DNA of 10,475 nt from Mageeibacillus sp. UBA5442 (GTDB taxonomy: Bacteria > Bacillota > Clostridia > Saccharofermentanales > DTU023): NCBI GenBank assembly GCA_002427475.1, contig DIRG01000071.1:11761-22235 (forward strand), in the 5' to 3' direction. Position numbers and translations under genes: made by a program. Shown here one piece after another: positions 1-7,121 of this stretch. The stretch's first letter is position 1. Every line of letters begins with the position of its first letter. A model generated the notes under the pieces. The model searched no databases. It was not told where the DNA came from and saw nothing but the letters and a program-made list of their open reading frames with translations.

Positions 1-918
1 CCAATCGGTAGGATCCCAGCCCAGCTTATTACTAATTTTATATGGCGAGCCTGATCTCACACCGGTAAAACCTTGAGGTGTCGGAATGTTATAACCACTG
101 CTGCTTGATAATACGTAGAGATTTAATCCGGGTCTGTTATAGCTCTGGAGTTTAGCTGCATCACGCACACTTAAGCGAATACAGCCGCTAGTCGATGCAT
201 AATTGCCCAATGCTTTCATATCATTAACCCAGCATTCGTCATACTGAGGTCCTCTCGAGGGATTCTTATAATTGTATTCATACGGTACTGAATGGAAAAA
301 ATAATCGCCATAAATATGAGTTGGATAACGCACGTAGCATTTACCCACTAAAGTAAATGTTAACCAAGACGGCTTCCAGTAACTGCCAAATTTTCTGGGA
401 CTACCTTCAGGATAAAGAGGAGTTCTTCCACCCCAACCTGTTGAGCAGTAAAAAGAATCAATCGGTATCTCTTGGCCGGCCTCATCCAAGGCATAAATAA
501 CCGTTATCTGTTTATCCAAAAACACACGGAAAGATACTGCTTGCGTACCTACCTTACCTACCGGCCGAACTACCTTATTGGGTGGAATAGTAGAGGTAGT
601 GCTTGTAGTTGCCTCCTCTGTTTCCGGGAGAGTCGACTTTTTAGTATTGGTGGTAAATTTACTTACACCGTCAGGAGGAATGGGCTCACCCATGCTAGAA
701 GAATTATCTGTAATAGGATCAGGCTCACCGACTATTGTCGTGCCGCTTGTCGTAGTAGTAGTCCTGGTATCCGCATCCCCTGTACTAGGGTCAGAGGGCG
801 TAAAGTCCTGCTCGTGCGGAACACAAGCTAGTAGAAAAGATGCAAGCAGGATAATTACTGTAATTGCAGAAAGCACTCGAAATATTCTCTTCGAGCCTTT
901 ATTAATATATCTATCCAA
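1..918 (-). CDS. L,D-transpeptidase (YkuD family) lipoprotein, 3' end cut by window
   Basis: I translated this by hand on the minus strand; 306 codons are open and run off the left edge in frame. Residues 1-32 form a lipoprotein signal: basic start (K7, K10, R11, R14), a hydrophobic stretch from about 15 to 31, then a lipobox (LLAC) with the predicted lipidated Cys32. A Thr/Ser/Pro-rich linker spans about 45-115. The catalytic domain (about 127-271) carries FFHS with His209 and the nucleophile motif STSGCIRLS with Cys246. The usual SHGC is SSGC-like here, a variant I regard as tolerated. Family members form 3-3 cross-links in, or anchor proteins to, peptidoglycan outside the membrane. The TTG start at 918 is chosen because an in-frame TAG lies four codons upstream, AGGAG sits 6 bases before it, and the next Met (residue 76) would lose the signal. 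The tail after about 271 is incomplete. Confidence 0.88.
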   Translation of the reverse strand, partial: MDRYINKGSKRIFRVLSAITVIILLASFLLACVPHEQDFTPSDPSTGDADTRTTTTTSGTTIVGEPDPITDNSSSMGEPIPPDGVSKFTTNTKKSTLPETEEATTSTTSTIPPNKVVRPVGKVGTQAVSFRVFLDKQITVIYALDEAGQEIPIDSFYCSTGWGGRTPLYPEGSPRKFGSYWKPSWLTFTLVGKCYVRYPTHIYGDYFFHSVPYEYNYKNPSRGPQYDECWVNDMKALGNYASTSGCIRLSVRDAAKLQSYNRPGLNLYVLSSSSGYNIPTPQGFTGVRSGSPYKISNKLGWDPTDW

Positions 919-924
919 AGTAAA

Positions 925-929
925 CTCCT
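925..929 (-). promoter_or_regulatory. Ribosome binding site fixing the TTG start of the L,D-transpeptidase gene
   Basis: AGGAG on the minus strand, 6 bases before the TTG at 918. No ATG start is possible between the upstream in-frame stop and residue 76, so this site decides the start. Confidence 0.75.
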
Positions 930-951
930 AACAAAATTTTTACACCCCGTT

Positions 952-960
952 ATGATACCA
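952..960 (-). promoter_or_regulatory. Candidate extended -10 promoter for the L,D-transpeptidase gene
   Basis: The minus strand reads TGG-TATCAT, an extended -10 (TGn plus 5 of 6 matches to TATAAT). It would place the transcript start near 945 and give a leader of about 27 bases. No good -35 stands at 16-18 bases, which is common for extended -10 promoters. A perfect TTGACA lies just upstream on the same strand but is only 7 bases from the -10, so it cannot pair with it. The call rests on motif and position only. Confidence 0.4.
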
Positions 961-1092
961 CAGCTGTCAAATAAACATTTCCACTACATTAGCAAAATCA
1001 ATAGATATCAACCGTAGTACATGATACAGAAAGCACAGCCTTAATTCTACCAATGCAATCCCCATTTTACTATCTATTTATTCAAAATGCTG

Positions 1093-1101
1093 TGGTATAT
1101 T
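1093..1101 (+). promoter_or_regulatory. Candidate extended -10 promoter for the acyltransferase gene
   Basis: TGG-TATATT is an extended -10 about 64 bases before the TTG start at 1165, with a predicted transcript start near 1108. It lies in the word GCTGTGGTAT (1089-1098), which recurs inverted at 955-964 in front of the divergent gene. An alternative reading is TTCAAA (1081-1086) with TGTAAT (1105-1110) at 18-base spacing. Confidence 0.38.
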
Positions 1102-1164
1102 TAATGTAATTTGTGGCTCAAGCCATTTTTGTGAACACAAAAAGATGAAACGAGGTCAATCCAA

Positions 1165-2442
1165 TTGACGATGGAAGCAAAAAGTACAAAAAAAGTTCAA
1201 CTCACGTCCTATCGCAGCAGTTTCCGCTATCTTTTCGTTTTTTCTATTTTGAAGATTTTCCTTTATCCCTTAATGTGGCTCCTCTTTAATTTTAGATCCT
1301 ATCCCTATATAGAAGACTCACAAGATAGTAACTATATAATTCTTTCCAATCATACCGGTGCACTGGATCCTCTTATGCTTTCTCTGAGCTTTAAGAGACC
1401 GATCTTTTTTGTAGCTTCTGATCATTTATTCCGCCTTGGCTTTATTAGCAAAATAATTGATTTTCTCGTAGCTCCTATTCCTATTGTAAAATCCAAACTT
1501 GATTTGCAGGCTCTGCGCATCATCCGCAGTGAACTGGAGATCGGCAATACAGTTGCTTTGTTTCCCAGTGGTAGCCGTTCCATCAGCGGTCCAGAGGAAC
1601 CTATCCCGAGCGCAACTAGCAAGTTGTTAAAACTATTGAATAAGCCTGTCTTGCTTTACCGTCTTGAAGGAGGCTATCTAACTTCGCCTCGCTGGGCCCG
1701 TTCTCATAGACGCGGCAAGATGAGCGGTCGGGTTGTGCATAAGCTGACAGTAGAAGACATCAAAAACCACAGTTATCAAGAACTGAATGAAATTGTCTAC
1801 GAATACTTAAACGCTGATCCCTATGCTGCAGAAGAACCAAACACTACAATCTTTCGGGGGCGCAATTTAGCTCAATATTTGGAACGCATTGTCTGGCACT
1901 GCCCTTCTTGTCTCCGCCTAGGCACTGTTAAGTCGGAGAAGGATATTGTGTTTTGCGACTGCGGTTTCCGCCTGCGCTATGATCCCACGGGTTACTTCCA
2001 ACCGGCGGGAAACACATCAGATGAGCAGGATTTTGCGCTTCGCTTTCCGCATGTAGATAGTCTTTATCAGTGGCAATTGGCTGAGTTAAAGAAAAATTTC
2101 AGCTTGAAAAACTTGACTGCGATGAATTCGCATCAACCGATCTTCTCAGATGATGAAGAAATCCTAATTCTAACTTCCAGAGCCGAGAAGAACGAACGAG
2201 TTCTTCATGGCTCCATTGCTTTATACCCTGATCGATTGGAGTTTTCTAACCAAGACAAAGAAGTTGAGTATCTTTTTCCTTTGGATAAAATTCATGAGGT
2301 TCACTGCATCGGACCACAGCGTTTGCAATTTACTGACGTGCGAGACAAATTGGTCTATGAAAGCATTAATGAAAATCCACGTTCAGCTTTCAAATATATT
2401 GAAACTATTAAGCAGATTAAATCTCAAATTCCTCGAAATTAA
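1165..2442 (+). CDS. PlsC-type lysophospholipid acyltransferase with C-terminal zinc ribbon
   Basis: 425 residues. A hydrophobic N-terminal stretch (about 21-43) suggests membrane association. The acyltransferase domain follows: NHTGALD (62-68) is the HX4D catalytic motif with His63 and Asp68, APIPIVKS (103-110) fits the third block, and FPSGSRS (133-139) matches the FPEGTRS phosphate-binding block with Ser for Glu. The family transfers an acyl group to lysophosphatidic acid or a related acceptor at the inner membrane face. The C-terminal half is unusual for plain PlsC: CPSC (246-249) and CDC (264-266) form a four-Cys zinc-ribbon-like site, followed by about 160 residues of unknown role, with an FPLDKIHEVHCIG stretch that may be a PH-like fold. 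The TTG start at 1165 has GAGG at 1152-1155 (9-base spacing); the ATG at 1171 would have 15. The exact acceptor is not determined by the sequence. Confidence 0.83.
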   Translation: MTMEAKSTKKVQLTSYRSSFRYLFVFSILKIFLYPLMWLLFNFRSYPYIEDSQDSNYIILSNHTGALDPLMLSLSFKRPIFFVASDHLFRLGFISKIIDFLVAPIPIVKSKLDLQALRIIRSELEIGNTVALFPSGSRSISGPEEPIPSATSKLLKLLNKPVLLYRLEGGYLTSPRWARSHRRGKMSGRVVHKLTVEDIKNHSYQELNEIVYEYLNADPYAAEEPNTTIFRGRNLAQYLERIVWHCPSCLRLGTVKSEKDIVFCDCGFRLRYDPTGYFQPAGNTSDEQDFALRFPHVDSLYQWQLAELKKNFSLKNLTAMNSHQPIFSDDEEILILTSRAEKNERVLHGSIALYPDRLEFSNQDKEVEYLFPLDKIHEVHCIGPQRLQFTDVRDKLVYESINENPRSAFKYIETIKQIKSQIPRN

Positions 2443-2549
2443 TGTACATATATTTTACGTATCAATGATATGATTGAATTAATTAAATATTTTTAATGAA
2501 TAGCTAAATTTAGAATCCTTAGATACTGAGGAGACGTAGAGGAGATATT

Positions 2550-3980
2550 ATGGATTTTTCATCAGCTAATACTGAATTGTGGGATTTTATCATCACAAGT
2601 GGTATTTTGGCCGCACTTTTGCTCTTTTCCAACCTGTTGCGTAGGAAAATTAGATTCTTTCGCAATGCCCTAGCCCCGACTTCGGTTATAGCCGGCTTTA
2701 TTGGACTAATACTCAATGAAACTGGTCTCTTGACTCTAGATGTTGATTTGTTACATATGCTTACCTACCATGGTCTAGCAATCGGCTTCATAGCGCTCAG
2801 TCTGAGAATTCCCCGGATGCAAGATGTTAAGAAACAAAAGGGCGACGGAGTATACAACAGTGTTAACTCAGGCATGCTGATCGTTTCAAACTATCTGATG
2901 CAAGGCGCTTTGGGTCTAGCGATTACAATCATTGCCTCTCTTACTTTCGCTCCCAACTTCTTTAAAGCTTCAGGAATTTTGCTGCCGATGGGTTATGGTC
3001 AAGGCCCGGGACAAGGCAATAACATCGGTGCCATGTATGAATCTTACGGTTTTGTCGGTGGGCAAAGTTTCGGTCTGGCCATTGCCAGCTTGGGTTTTGT
3101 CTGGGCTAGCATCGGCGGTATTGCTTACCTTTACTATCTCAAAAAGAAAAACAAACTTCCTAAAACTGCTGTACAACACACCGGAGAGAAGGCAGAAATC
3201 ATCTTTCAAGAAGATGACGAAGTTCCGCTGTCTGAACCCGTCGACCGCTTGACTTTGCAGGTTGCACTTATTACTTTAGTCTATCTTTTAACCTACGGCT
3301 TAATCTATGGAATTTTATGGCTCCTCGGTCTCTCGCCAGCTCTCGCAGGCTTAGTCGAGATCTTGAGTCCACTACTTTGGGGTTTCAACTTTCTTATCGG
3401 CTCTATACTCGCTTTACTGATGCGCGGCAGTTTGCAAAAATTTCGCAAAAAAGGTTGGATGTCTCACCAGTACCCCAATACCTATTTGCTAAATCGTATT
3501 TCCGGCTTTGCCTTCGACGTTATGGTAGTTGGTGCTATCGCAACTATCTCGATTGCAGACTTAAAAGACAATTGGTTGGTCTTTGCAATAATGACAACCT
3601 TAGGTGGTTTCGCTACCCTCTATTACAACATTAAAATGACCAGAATCGTCTACCCTGACTATCCGGTAGCCGGCATGATGGGCATGTACGGCATGGTGAC
3701 CGGAACTGCCAGCACGGGCATAATGCTCTTGCGCGAAGTTGACCCTCTTTTCCGCACTCCCATGTCGATGAATCTGATCACCGGGAGCAGTACCGCTATT
3801 ATATTTGGTGCACCGATACTCATATTTGTCGGCTTAGCGGCTCAATCTGATCTACTCCTGTATGTAACTTTTGGAGCTATTCTTTTCTACTGGGCGGTTT
3901 TGCACTTTGGCCTTAAGTACCGCGCCAAAAAACATGCACTAAAGAAAAGTTCTGCAAAAAATGCTAAGGTACATGATTAG
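2550..3980 (+). CDS. GltS-like sodium:glutamate/solute symporter family membrane protein
   Basis: 476 residues, polytopic, with roughly ten or more hydrophobic segments (for example about 12-30, 41-60, 70-86, 108-133, 168-197, 234-260, 266-290, 317-336, 342-358, 411-430, 437-455). Two glycine-rich re-entrant-like motifs sit one in each half: GYGQGPGQGNNIGAMYE (148-164) and a GMVTGTASTGIMLLREVDP segment (381-399). This matches the inverted-repeat plan of GltS, where GHGT-type loops line the substrate site. A charged cytoplasmic loop lies at about 197-232 and a Lys-rich tail at 457-473. GltS imports glutamate with Na+. The first loop here departs from the GHGTGAAW consensus, so the substrate could be another carboxylate. 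The ATG at 2550 has AGGAG at 2540-2544. The 107-base gap before it is AT-rich; I see no clear terminator or promoter there. Confidence 0.72.
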   Translation: MDFSSANTELWDFIITSGILAALLLFSNLLRRKIRFFRNALAPTSVIAGFIGLILNETGLLTLDVDLLHMLTYHGLAIGFIALSLRIPRMQDVKKQKGDGVYNSVNSGMLIVSNYLMQGALGLAITIIASLTFAPNFFKASGILLPMGYGQGPGQGNNIGAMYESYGFVGGQSFGLAIASLGFVWASIGGIAYLYYLKKKNKLPKTAVQHTGEKAEIIFQEDDEVPLSEPVDRLTLQVALITLVYLLTYGLIYGILWLLGLSPALAGLVEILSPLLWGFNFLIGSILALLMRGSLQKFRKKGWMSHQYPNTYLLNRISGFAFDVMVVGAIATISIADLKDNWLVFAIMTTLGGFATLYYNIKMTRIVYPDYPVAGMMGMYGMVTGTASTGIMLLREVDPLFRTPMSMNLITGSSTAIIFGAPILIFVGLAAQSDLLLYVTFGAILFYWAVLHFGLKYRAKKHALKKSSAKNAKVHD

Positions 3981-3994
3981 AACTAGTAGACGTG

Positions 3995-4000
3995 TATAAT
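3995..4000 (+). promoter_or_regulatory. Candidate -10 box upstream of the E2-like gene
   Basis: A perfect TATAAT 15 bases after the symporter stop. It would start transcription near 4007, just before the palindrome at 4015-4031. No convincing -35 lies at 16-18 bases, so read-through from the symporter gene is equally possible. Confidence 0.3.
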
Positions 4001-4014
4001 AGGTGATGCTAATT

Positions 4015-4031
4015 TGCTGTTTAAAACAGCA
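4015..4031. promoter_or_regulatory. Perfect 17-base palindrome, possible operator
   Basis: TGCTGTTT, a central A, then AAACAGCA: eight-base arms with perfect complementarity. It lies between the candidate -10 (3995-4000) and the ribosome binding site (4039-4044) of the downstream gene. There is no T-run after it, and the one-base centre is too small for a natural hairpin loop unless inner A-T pairs open, so an operator is more likely than a terminator. No regulator gene is in the window. Confidence 0.4.
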
Positions 4032-4048
4032 GACAAAAGAGGAGATTT

Positions 4049-5029
4049 ATGATTTTTAATAAGCGCAAAGACGGAAAGCTGGTCAAAGGCGGCGATCCGA
4101 TGATGCACATAATGCCTTACGTTATGCGAGGTCGTAATGAGTCAGCAGTTTATTACGGCAAATCCTTCTGTGTAGAAGATATTCAAGAATATATACGCGA
4201 AAAGCGTCGCCAAGGTAAGCGGATTACACTTTTCAACGTCATCGTCTCAGCTTTACTACATACTCTGTACCGCAGGCCTCACTTAAACCGTTTCATAGCC
4301 GGTCGCAAGTTGTATCGCCGCAATAGCATGGATGTCTTGTATGTGGTTAAGACATTGATGACCGATGAAGGTGTCGAATCGATTGCTAAAATCAGCAGTG
4401 ACGGACACGCCACCATCGAAGATGTTACGGACATGATGAGTGAACACATCAGCTACATCAAAGACGGCCAGCAAAAAGGCGACGACCGCCTGATTCAGTT
4501 CGCCACCAAGTTGCCCAGATTTATCGTACGCTTTGTTTTATGGATTTTACGTTTCCTCGATTTCCATGGTTTCATGCCGAAAGTATTCATGGACAATATT
4601 CCGCTATATTCATCCGTCTTTGTGTCTCATATGGGAAGCCTCGGCGCCGAAGCCCCCTTCCATCACTTATACGAGTTTGGCACTACGTCCATCTTTTGCA
4701 CCATTGGGAAAATCTATAAAAAGCCCTACCAAGATGTCGCCACCGGAGAGGTGGTCTGGAAGAAAACGATAGATATTAGTTTCAGTATTGATGAACGCAT
4801 CTGCGATGGTTTCTACCTGATAAAAAGTCTACGCTTATTCGAGCAATACATCGAAAATCCATCTTTGCTAGAAAAGACACCCATAGAGATGGATCTTGAA
4901 CACAAGCAAAAACTGCGCCAACACAGAGACTTTGATCCGGAATCTGCATCATTCCTCAGCGATTACTGGGATAACATGATGGATGAAGCTGACCAGGATG
5001 AACTTGATAGTGCTGACGCTGACAGCTAG
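4049..5029 (+). CDS. 2-oxoacid dehydrogenase E2 / CAT-like acyltransferase-fold protein with His-to-Glu active site
   Basis: 326 residues, with no lipoyl or subunit-binding domain. The fold is recognised from the C-terminal block: SHMGSLGAEAPFHHLY (193-208), then TTSIFCTIGKI (212-222), then SFSIDERICDGFY (244-256). This corresponds to the DHRxxDG catalytic motif of dihydrolipoyl acyltransferases and chloramphenicol acetyltransferase, but the catalytic His is Glu249 while Asp253-Gly254 are kept. An insertion with a hydrophobic helix (about 157-170, FIVRFVLWILRFL) lies mid-protein and an acidic tail closes it (308-326). Such stand-alone proteins are commonly annotated as E2 subunits, but no E1 or E3 gene is nearby and the missing His argues against standard CoA-dependent transfer. 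GAGGAG (4039-4044) supports the ATG at 4049. The stop overlaps the stop of convergent buk. The function is unknown to me. Confidence 0.68.
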   Translation: MIFNKRKDGKLVKGGDPMMHIMPYVMRGRNESAVYYGKSFCVEDIQEYIREKRRQGKRITLFNVIVSALLHTLYRRPHLNRFIAGRKLYRRNSMDVLYVVKTLMTDEGVESIAKISSDGHATIEDVTDMMSEHISYIKDGQQKGDDRLIQFATKLPRFIVRFVLWILRFLDFHGFMPKVFMDNIPLYSSVFVSHMGSLGAEAPFHHLYEFGTTSIFCTIGKIYKKPYQDVATGEVVWKKTIDISFSIDERICDGFYLIKSLRLFEQYIENPSLLEKTPIEMDLEHKQKLRQHRDFDPESASFLSDYWDNMMDEADQDELDSADADS

Positions 5030-6087
5030 TTAGTCGTAAAGCTATATGCCTCTTCTTCACCACGCAAGAGACGCCGACCGGCTTCAGCCAGAGCCTCCAT
5101 TTCCAACTCGCCCGGATATACGTGGACATCTGCAATAAACTCCACTCGCTTCTTCACCTGTTCGGTGATCAACTCGGAATGAGCCAAACCTCCGGTGAGG
5201 ATAATTGCGCGTACGTTGCCACAAACAACTGCAGCTAAAGAACTGATGTATTTCGCAATCTGATAGGTCATTGCCTTGAACACCGATGCCGCCTCCTCAT
5301 CTCCAGCGGCTATGCGACGCAGTACTTCCCTGGCATCATTGGTACCCAAATAAGAGATCAAGCCCCCGCGTCCTATCTCGTAGCTGTACAATCCGTCAGC
5401 GCCTTCATTCGCTGCTATCTCCGCTGCGGTGTATATCGGCAGAGCGCCTGCTCTCTCTGCGGAAAAGGGACCTTCATCCGCTGAGATCACGTCGATCAAC
5501 TCTCCTTTAGATTGAATATTCATCGAAAAACCACCGCCCAGATGAGCAACGATTACATTCTCTTCTTCCAGCTCGAAACCCTCAGTTTCCGCTAATTTGC
5601 GAGCAACTGCACGCGTGTTTAGCACATGGGAATAGCTGCCACGGTTATAATCCTTTACTCCCGAAAGTCGGGCTTCAGGTAATAATTCATCCACAGAAAT
5701 TGAATCATAAATATAAGCAGGAATACCGCCACCGTCCCGGGCTATCTGATAAGCAATCCCCGCTCCCATATTGGAAGCGTGTTCCTGTGCCGGACGATAA
5801 AGGAGAGTGTCAACCAAATGTTCATCAATGCAATACGCACCGTGACGCACCGGCGGCAAAATGCCACCCCGGGACACGATAACATCCAGTTCTTCAGCTT
5901 TTAAATCTTGCTCCTGCAAAAACTCACGCACAGCTGCGATTCTCATCTCCAGCTGGTCATTGATGTGTTGGAACTTGGACAACGTTTCTTGTTCATGAAC
6001 TATCTTCTTTTCAGTCAGGCACTGTATCTCGTCAAATAGGGCTGTTTTTGTTGAAGTAGAACCGGGATTAATAACTAAGATCTTCAT
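5026..6087 (-). CDS. buk: Butyrate kinase
   Basis: 353 residues, usual length for the family (about 355). It belongs to the acetokinase/ASKHA fold. NPGSTSTK (7-14) is the phosphate-1 loop, RGG (73-75) and RHG (81-83) are substrate-side blocks, HLGGGFS (182-188) is the phosphate-2 type loop, DEGPFSAERAGALP (204-217) is a butyrate-kinase signature, GTNDAREV (248-255) follows, and LTGGLAHS (297-304) is the adenosine-binding loop. The enzyme converts butyryl phosphate plus ADP to butyrate plus ATP in the cytoplasm, the ATP-yielding last step of butyrate fermentation; branched-chain acyl phosphates are possible substrates. Its ATG overlaps the ptb stop as ATGA, so translation is probably coupled. 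At the 3' end it shares CTAG with the stop of the convergent E2-like gene. Confidence 0.95.
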   Translation of the reverse strand: MKILVINPGSTSTKTALFDEIQCLTEKKIVHEQETLSKFQHINDQLEMRIAAVREFLQEQDLKAEELDVIVSRGGILPPVRHGAYCIDEHLVDTLLYRPAQEHASNMGAGIAYQIARDGGGIPAYIYDSISVDELLPEARLSGVKDYNRGSYSHVLNTRAVARKLAETEGFELEEENVIVAHLGGGFSMNIQSKGELIDVISADEGPFSAERAGALPIYTAAEIAANEGADGLYSYEIGRGGLISYLGTNDAREVLRRIAAGDEEAASVFKAMTYQIAKYISSLAAVVCGNVRAIILTGGLAHSELITEQVKKRVEFIADVHVYPGELEMEALAEAGRRLLRGEEEAYSFTTN

Positions 6088-6998
6088 CTCTCTTCCCTTT
6101 CCTCCGGCGACTGAGCCATGACTGTACCCAGTGCAATTGAATTCATAACTTCTTGAGCTGAAGCGCTGCGTGAGATAAGTAAGATCGGCACTTCCGCCCC
6201 CACTATCAGGCCACCCATTGCGCCGCCGCCACCAAATGCGAGGGCTTTAGCTAGGATATTGCCGGAGACAAGATCAGGAAGCAAGAGGATATCTGCGTCG
6301 CCTGCTACGGGACTCAAATATCCTTTAATAGCAGCTGCAGCAGGCACATAAGCTAAATCAAAGGAGATAGGCCCTTCCACAATGCAGTTTCCATACTTCC
6401 CTTCTAAGGACTGATCCTTCAAAAAGGCAGCATCCGTAGATTCCTTTAATTTCGGATTAACTTTTTCCGACGCTGCTAAGACTGCAACTTTTGGTTCTGC
6501 AACGCCCATTTTCTGAGCACACCTAACTGCATGTTGCAATATTTGCTCCTTTTGTTCCAAGCTAGGATAAGGAATCATTCCACCGTCAGTCAGAATAAAG
6601 AGCTTATGGTAGCTGGGCATATCCAGCCATCCTACATGCGTTAAGAGCTTACCTGTTGTTAGGCCACTATCCTTCTTGAGCACAGCACGCAGAAGAATGG
6701 AAGTGTCAAGATTGCCTTTCATCAACATCTGACATTCCCCTGCCGCTGTTGCCGATACCGCGTAGTCAGCGGCCTCCTCAGCGGAGTCAAGTACATAATA
6801 AGGATATTGCGATTCTCTTACGCGATCCAGAATTTCCTGATCAGTCGTAGTCGTCATGAAAAAGGCTGCCGAAGCCAAGCCAAGCTCCTCTGCCCTTTTC
6901 ACTGCCTCCAAACTGCGTAAGTCCGGCACTACTACAGCTATTACCGCTTTGCTTTCGAATAATTTTGCTTGTTCATAGATTGCTTCAAACTTGCTCAT
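6084..6998 (-). CDS. ptb: Phosphate butyryltransferase
   Basis: 304 residues from the chosen start, matching the usual length of about 300. Family blocks in order: MLMKGNLDTSILLRAVL (91-107), LTDGGM (136-141), ASEKVNPKL (176-184) with a following TDA (188-190), EGPISFDLA (208-216), ADILLLPDLVSGNILAKAL (235-253) and PILLISRSAS (271-280). The enzyme exchanges the CoA of butyryl-CoA for phosphate, giving butyryl phosphate for the adjacent kinase. The open frame extends to an ATG at 7016, but the ATG at 6998 is preferred: a G-rich ribosome binding site (7006-7011) stands 7 bases upstream and the protein then begins MSKFEAIYEQ as family members do, whereas the 7016 ATG has no such site. First gene of a ptb-buk operon that reads away from xdhA. 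Confidence 0.94.
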   Translation of the reverse strand: MSKFEAIYEQAKLFESKAVIAVVVPDLRSLEAVKRAEELGLASAAFFMTTTTDQEILDRVRESQYPYYVLDSAEEAADYAVSATAAGECQMLMKGNLDTSILLRAVLKKDSGLTTGKLLTHVGWLDMPSYHKLFILTDGGMIPYPSLEQKEQILQHAVRCAQKMGVAEPKVAVLAASEKVNPKLKESTDAAFLKDQSLEGKYGNCIVEGPISFDLAYVPAAAAIKGYLSPVAGDADILLLPDLVSGNILAKALAFGGGGAMGGLIVGAEVPILLISRSASAQEVMNSIALGTVMAQSPEEREER

Positions 6999-7005
6999 AA
7001 TAGTT

Positions 7006-7011
7006 CCCCCC
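7006..7011 (-). promoter_or_regulatory. Ribosome binding site that sets the ptb start at 6998
   Basis: The minus strand reads GGGGGGAA, with 7 bases between the G-run and the ATG at 6998. It lies downstream of the alternative ATG at 7016, which excludes that start as the favoured one. Confidence 0.6.
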
Positions 7012-7050
7012 AGCATATGGCTAGCTTTACTAGCATTACGTTAATAATAT

Positions 7051-7078
7051 AGTATAATTAGCACAGATAACACAGCAA
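7051..7078 (-). promoter_or_regulatory. Candidate promoter for ptb-buk
   Basis: The minus strand reads TTGCTG (7078-7073), a 16-base spacer, then TATACT (7056-7051). The -10 is 5 of 6 to consensus; the -35 matches only its TTG. Transcription would begin near 7044, about 45 bases before the ATG at 6998. The -35 falls inside the inverted repeat at 7068-7088. Confidence 0.38.
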
Positions 7079-7088
7079 ACCTGTGTTA
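7068..7088. promoter_or_regulatory. 8-base inverted repeat between ptb and xdhA, likely operator
   Basis: TAACACAG (7068-7075), spacer CAAAC, CTGTGTTA (7081-7088): perfect arms, 5-base spacer, 13-base centre-to-centre distance. This is typical of a dimeric helix-turn-helix regulator site. It overlaps the candidate ptb -35 and lies upstream of the xdhA -10, so one bound protein could affect both operons. A further CACAG copy stands at 7062-7066. It does not fit the Rex site as I know it. It could also form a hairpin, but no T-run follows directly. Confidence 0.5.
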
Positions 7089-7090
7089 AT

Positions 7091-7116
7091 AAAGCTATTT
7101 TTCTCTGCTTAGCTTT
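7091..7116. repeat. 7-base inverted repeat with 12-base loop upstream of xdhA
   Basis: AAAGCTA (7091-7097) and TAGCTTT (7110-7116) are perfect complements around a pyrimidine-rich loop. It begins two bases after the dyad at 7068-7088 and ends 8 bases before the candidate xdhA -10. It may be a second regulator site covering the -35 region; the chance of coincidence in AT-rich DNA is real. Confidence 0.3.
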
Positions 7117-7121
7117 CAATG

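Noticed and set aside
578..931. Plus-strand open frame of 117 codons (with another at 472-831) over the left gene
   Set aside because: It is antisense to the L,D-transpeptidase; its Val/Ser-rich sequence is the reverse of the Thr-rich linker. The minus-strand frame has lipobox, catalytic His and Cys, and a good ribosome binding site.
964..971. Perfect minus-strand TTGACA as a -35 for the L,D-transpeptidase gene
   Set aside because: No acceptable -10 stands 16-18 bases downstream; the nearest TATCAT is only 7 bases away. The extended -10 reading without a -35 fits better.
2462..2477. Short inverted repeat TCAAT-N6-ATTGA after the acyltransferase gene as a terminator
   Set aside because: Only five AT-rich pairs and no T-run directly after it. 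Such repeats are expected by chance in this AT-rich gap.
7014..7016. Upstream ATG for ptb giving a protein six residues longer
   Set aside because: No ribosome binding site precedes it, and the G-rich site at 7006-7011 serves the ATG at 6998, which gives the usual family N-terminus.
7020..7034. GCTAG-CTTTA-CTAGC inverted repeat in the ptb leader
   Set aside because: Five-base arms only; too short to claim as an operator or attenuator without conservation data.
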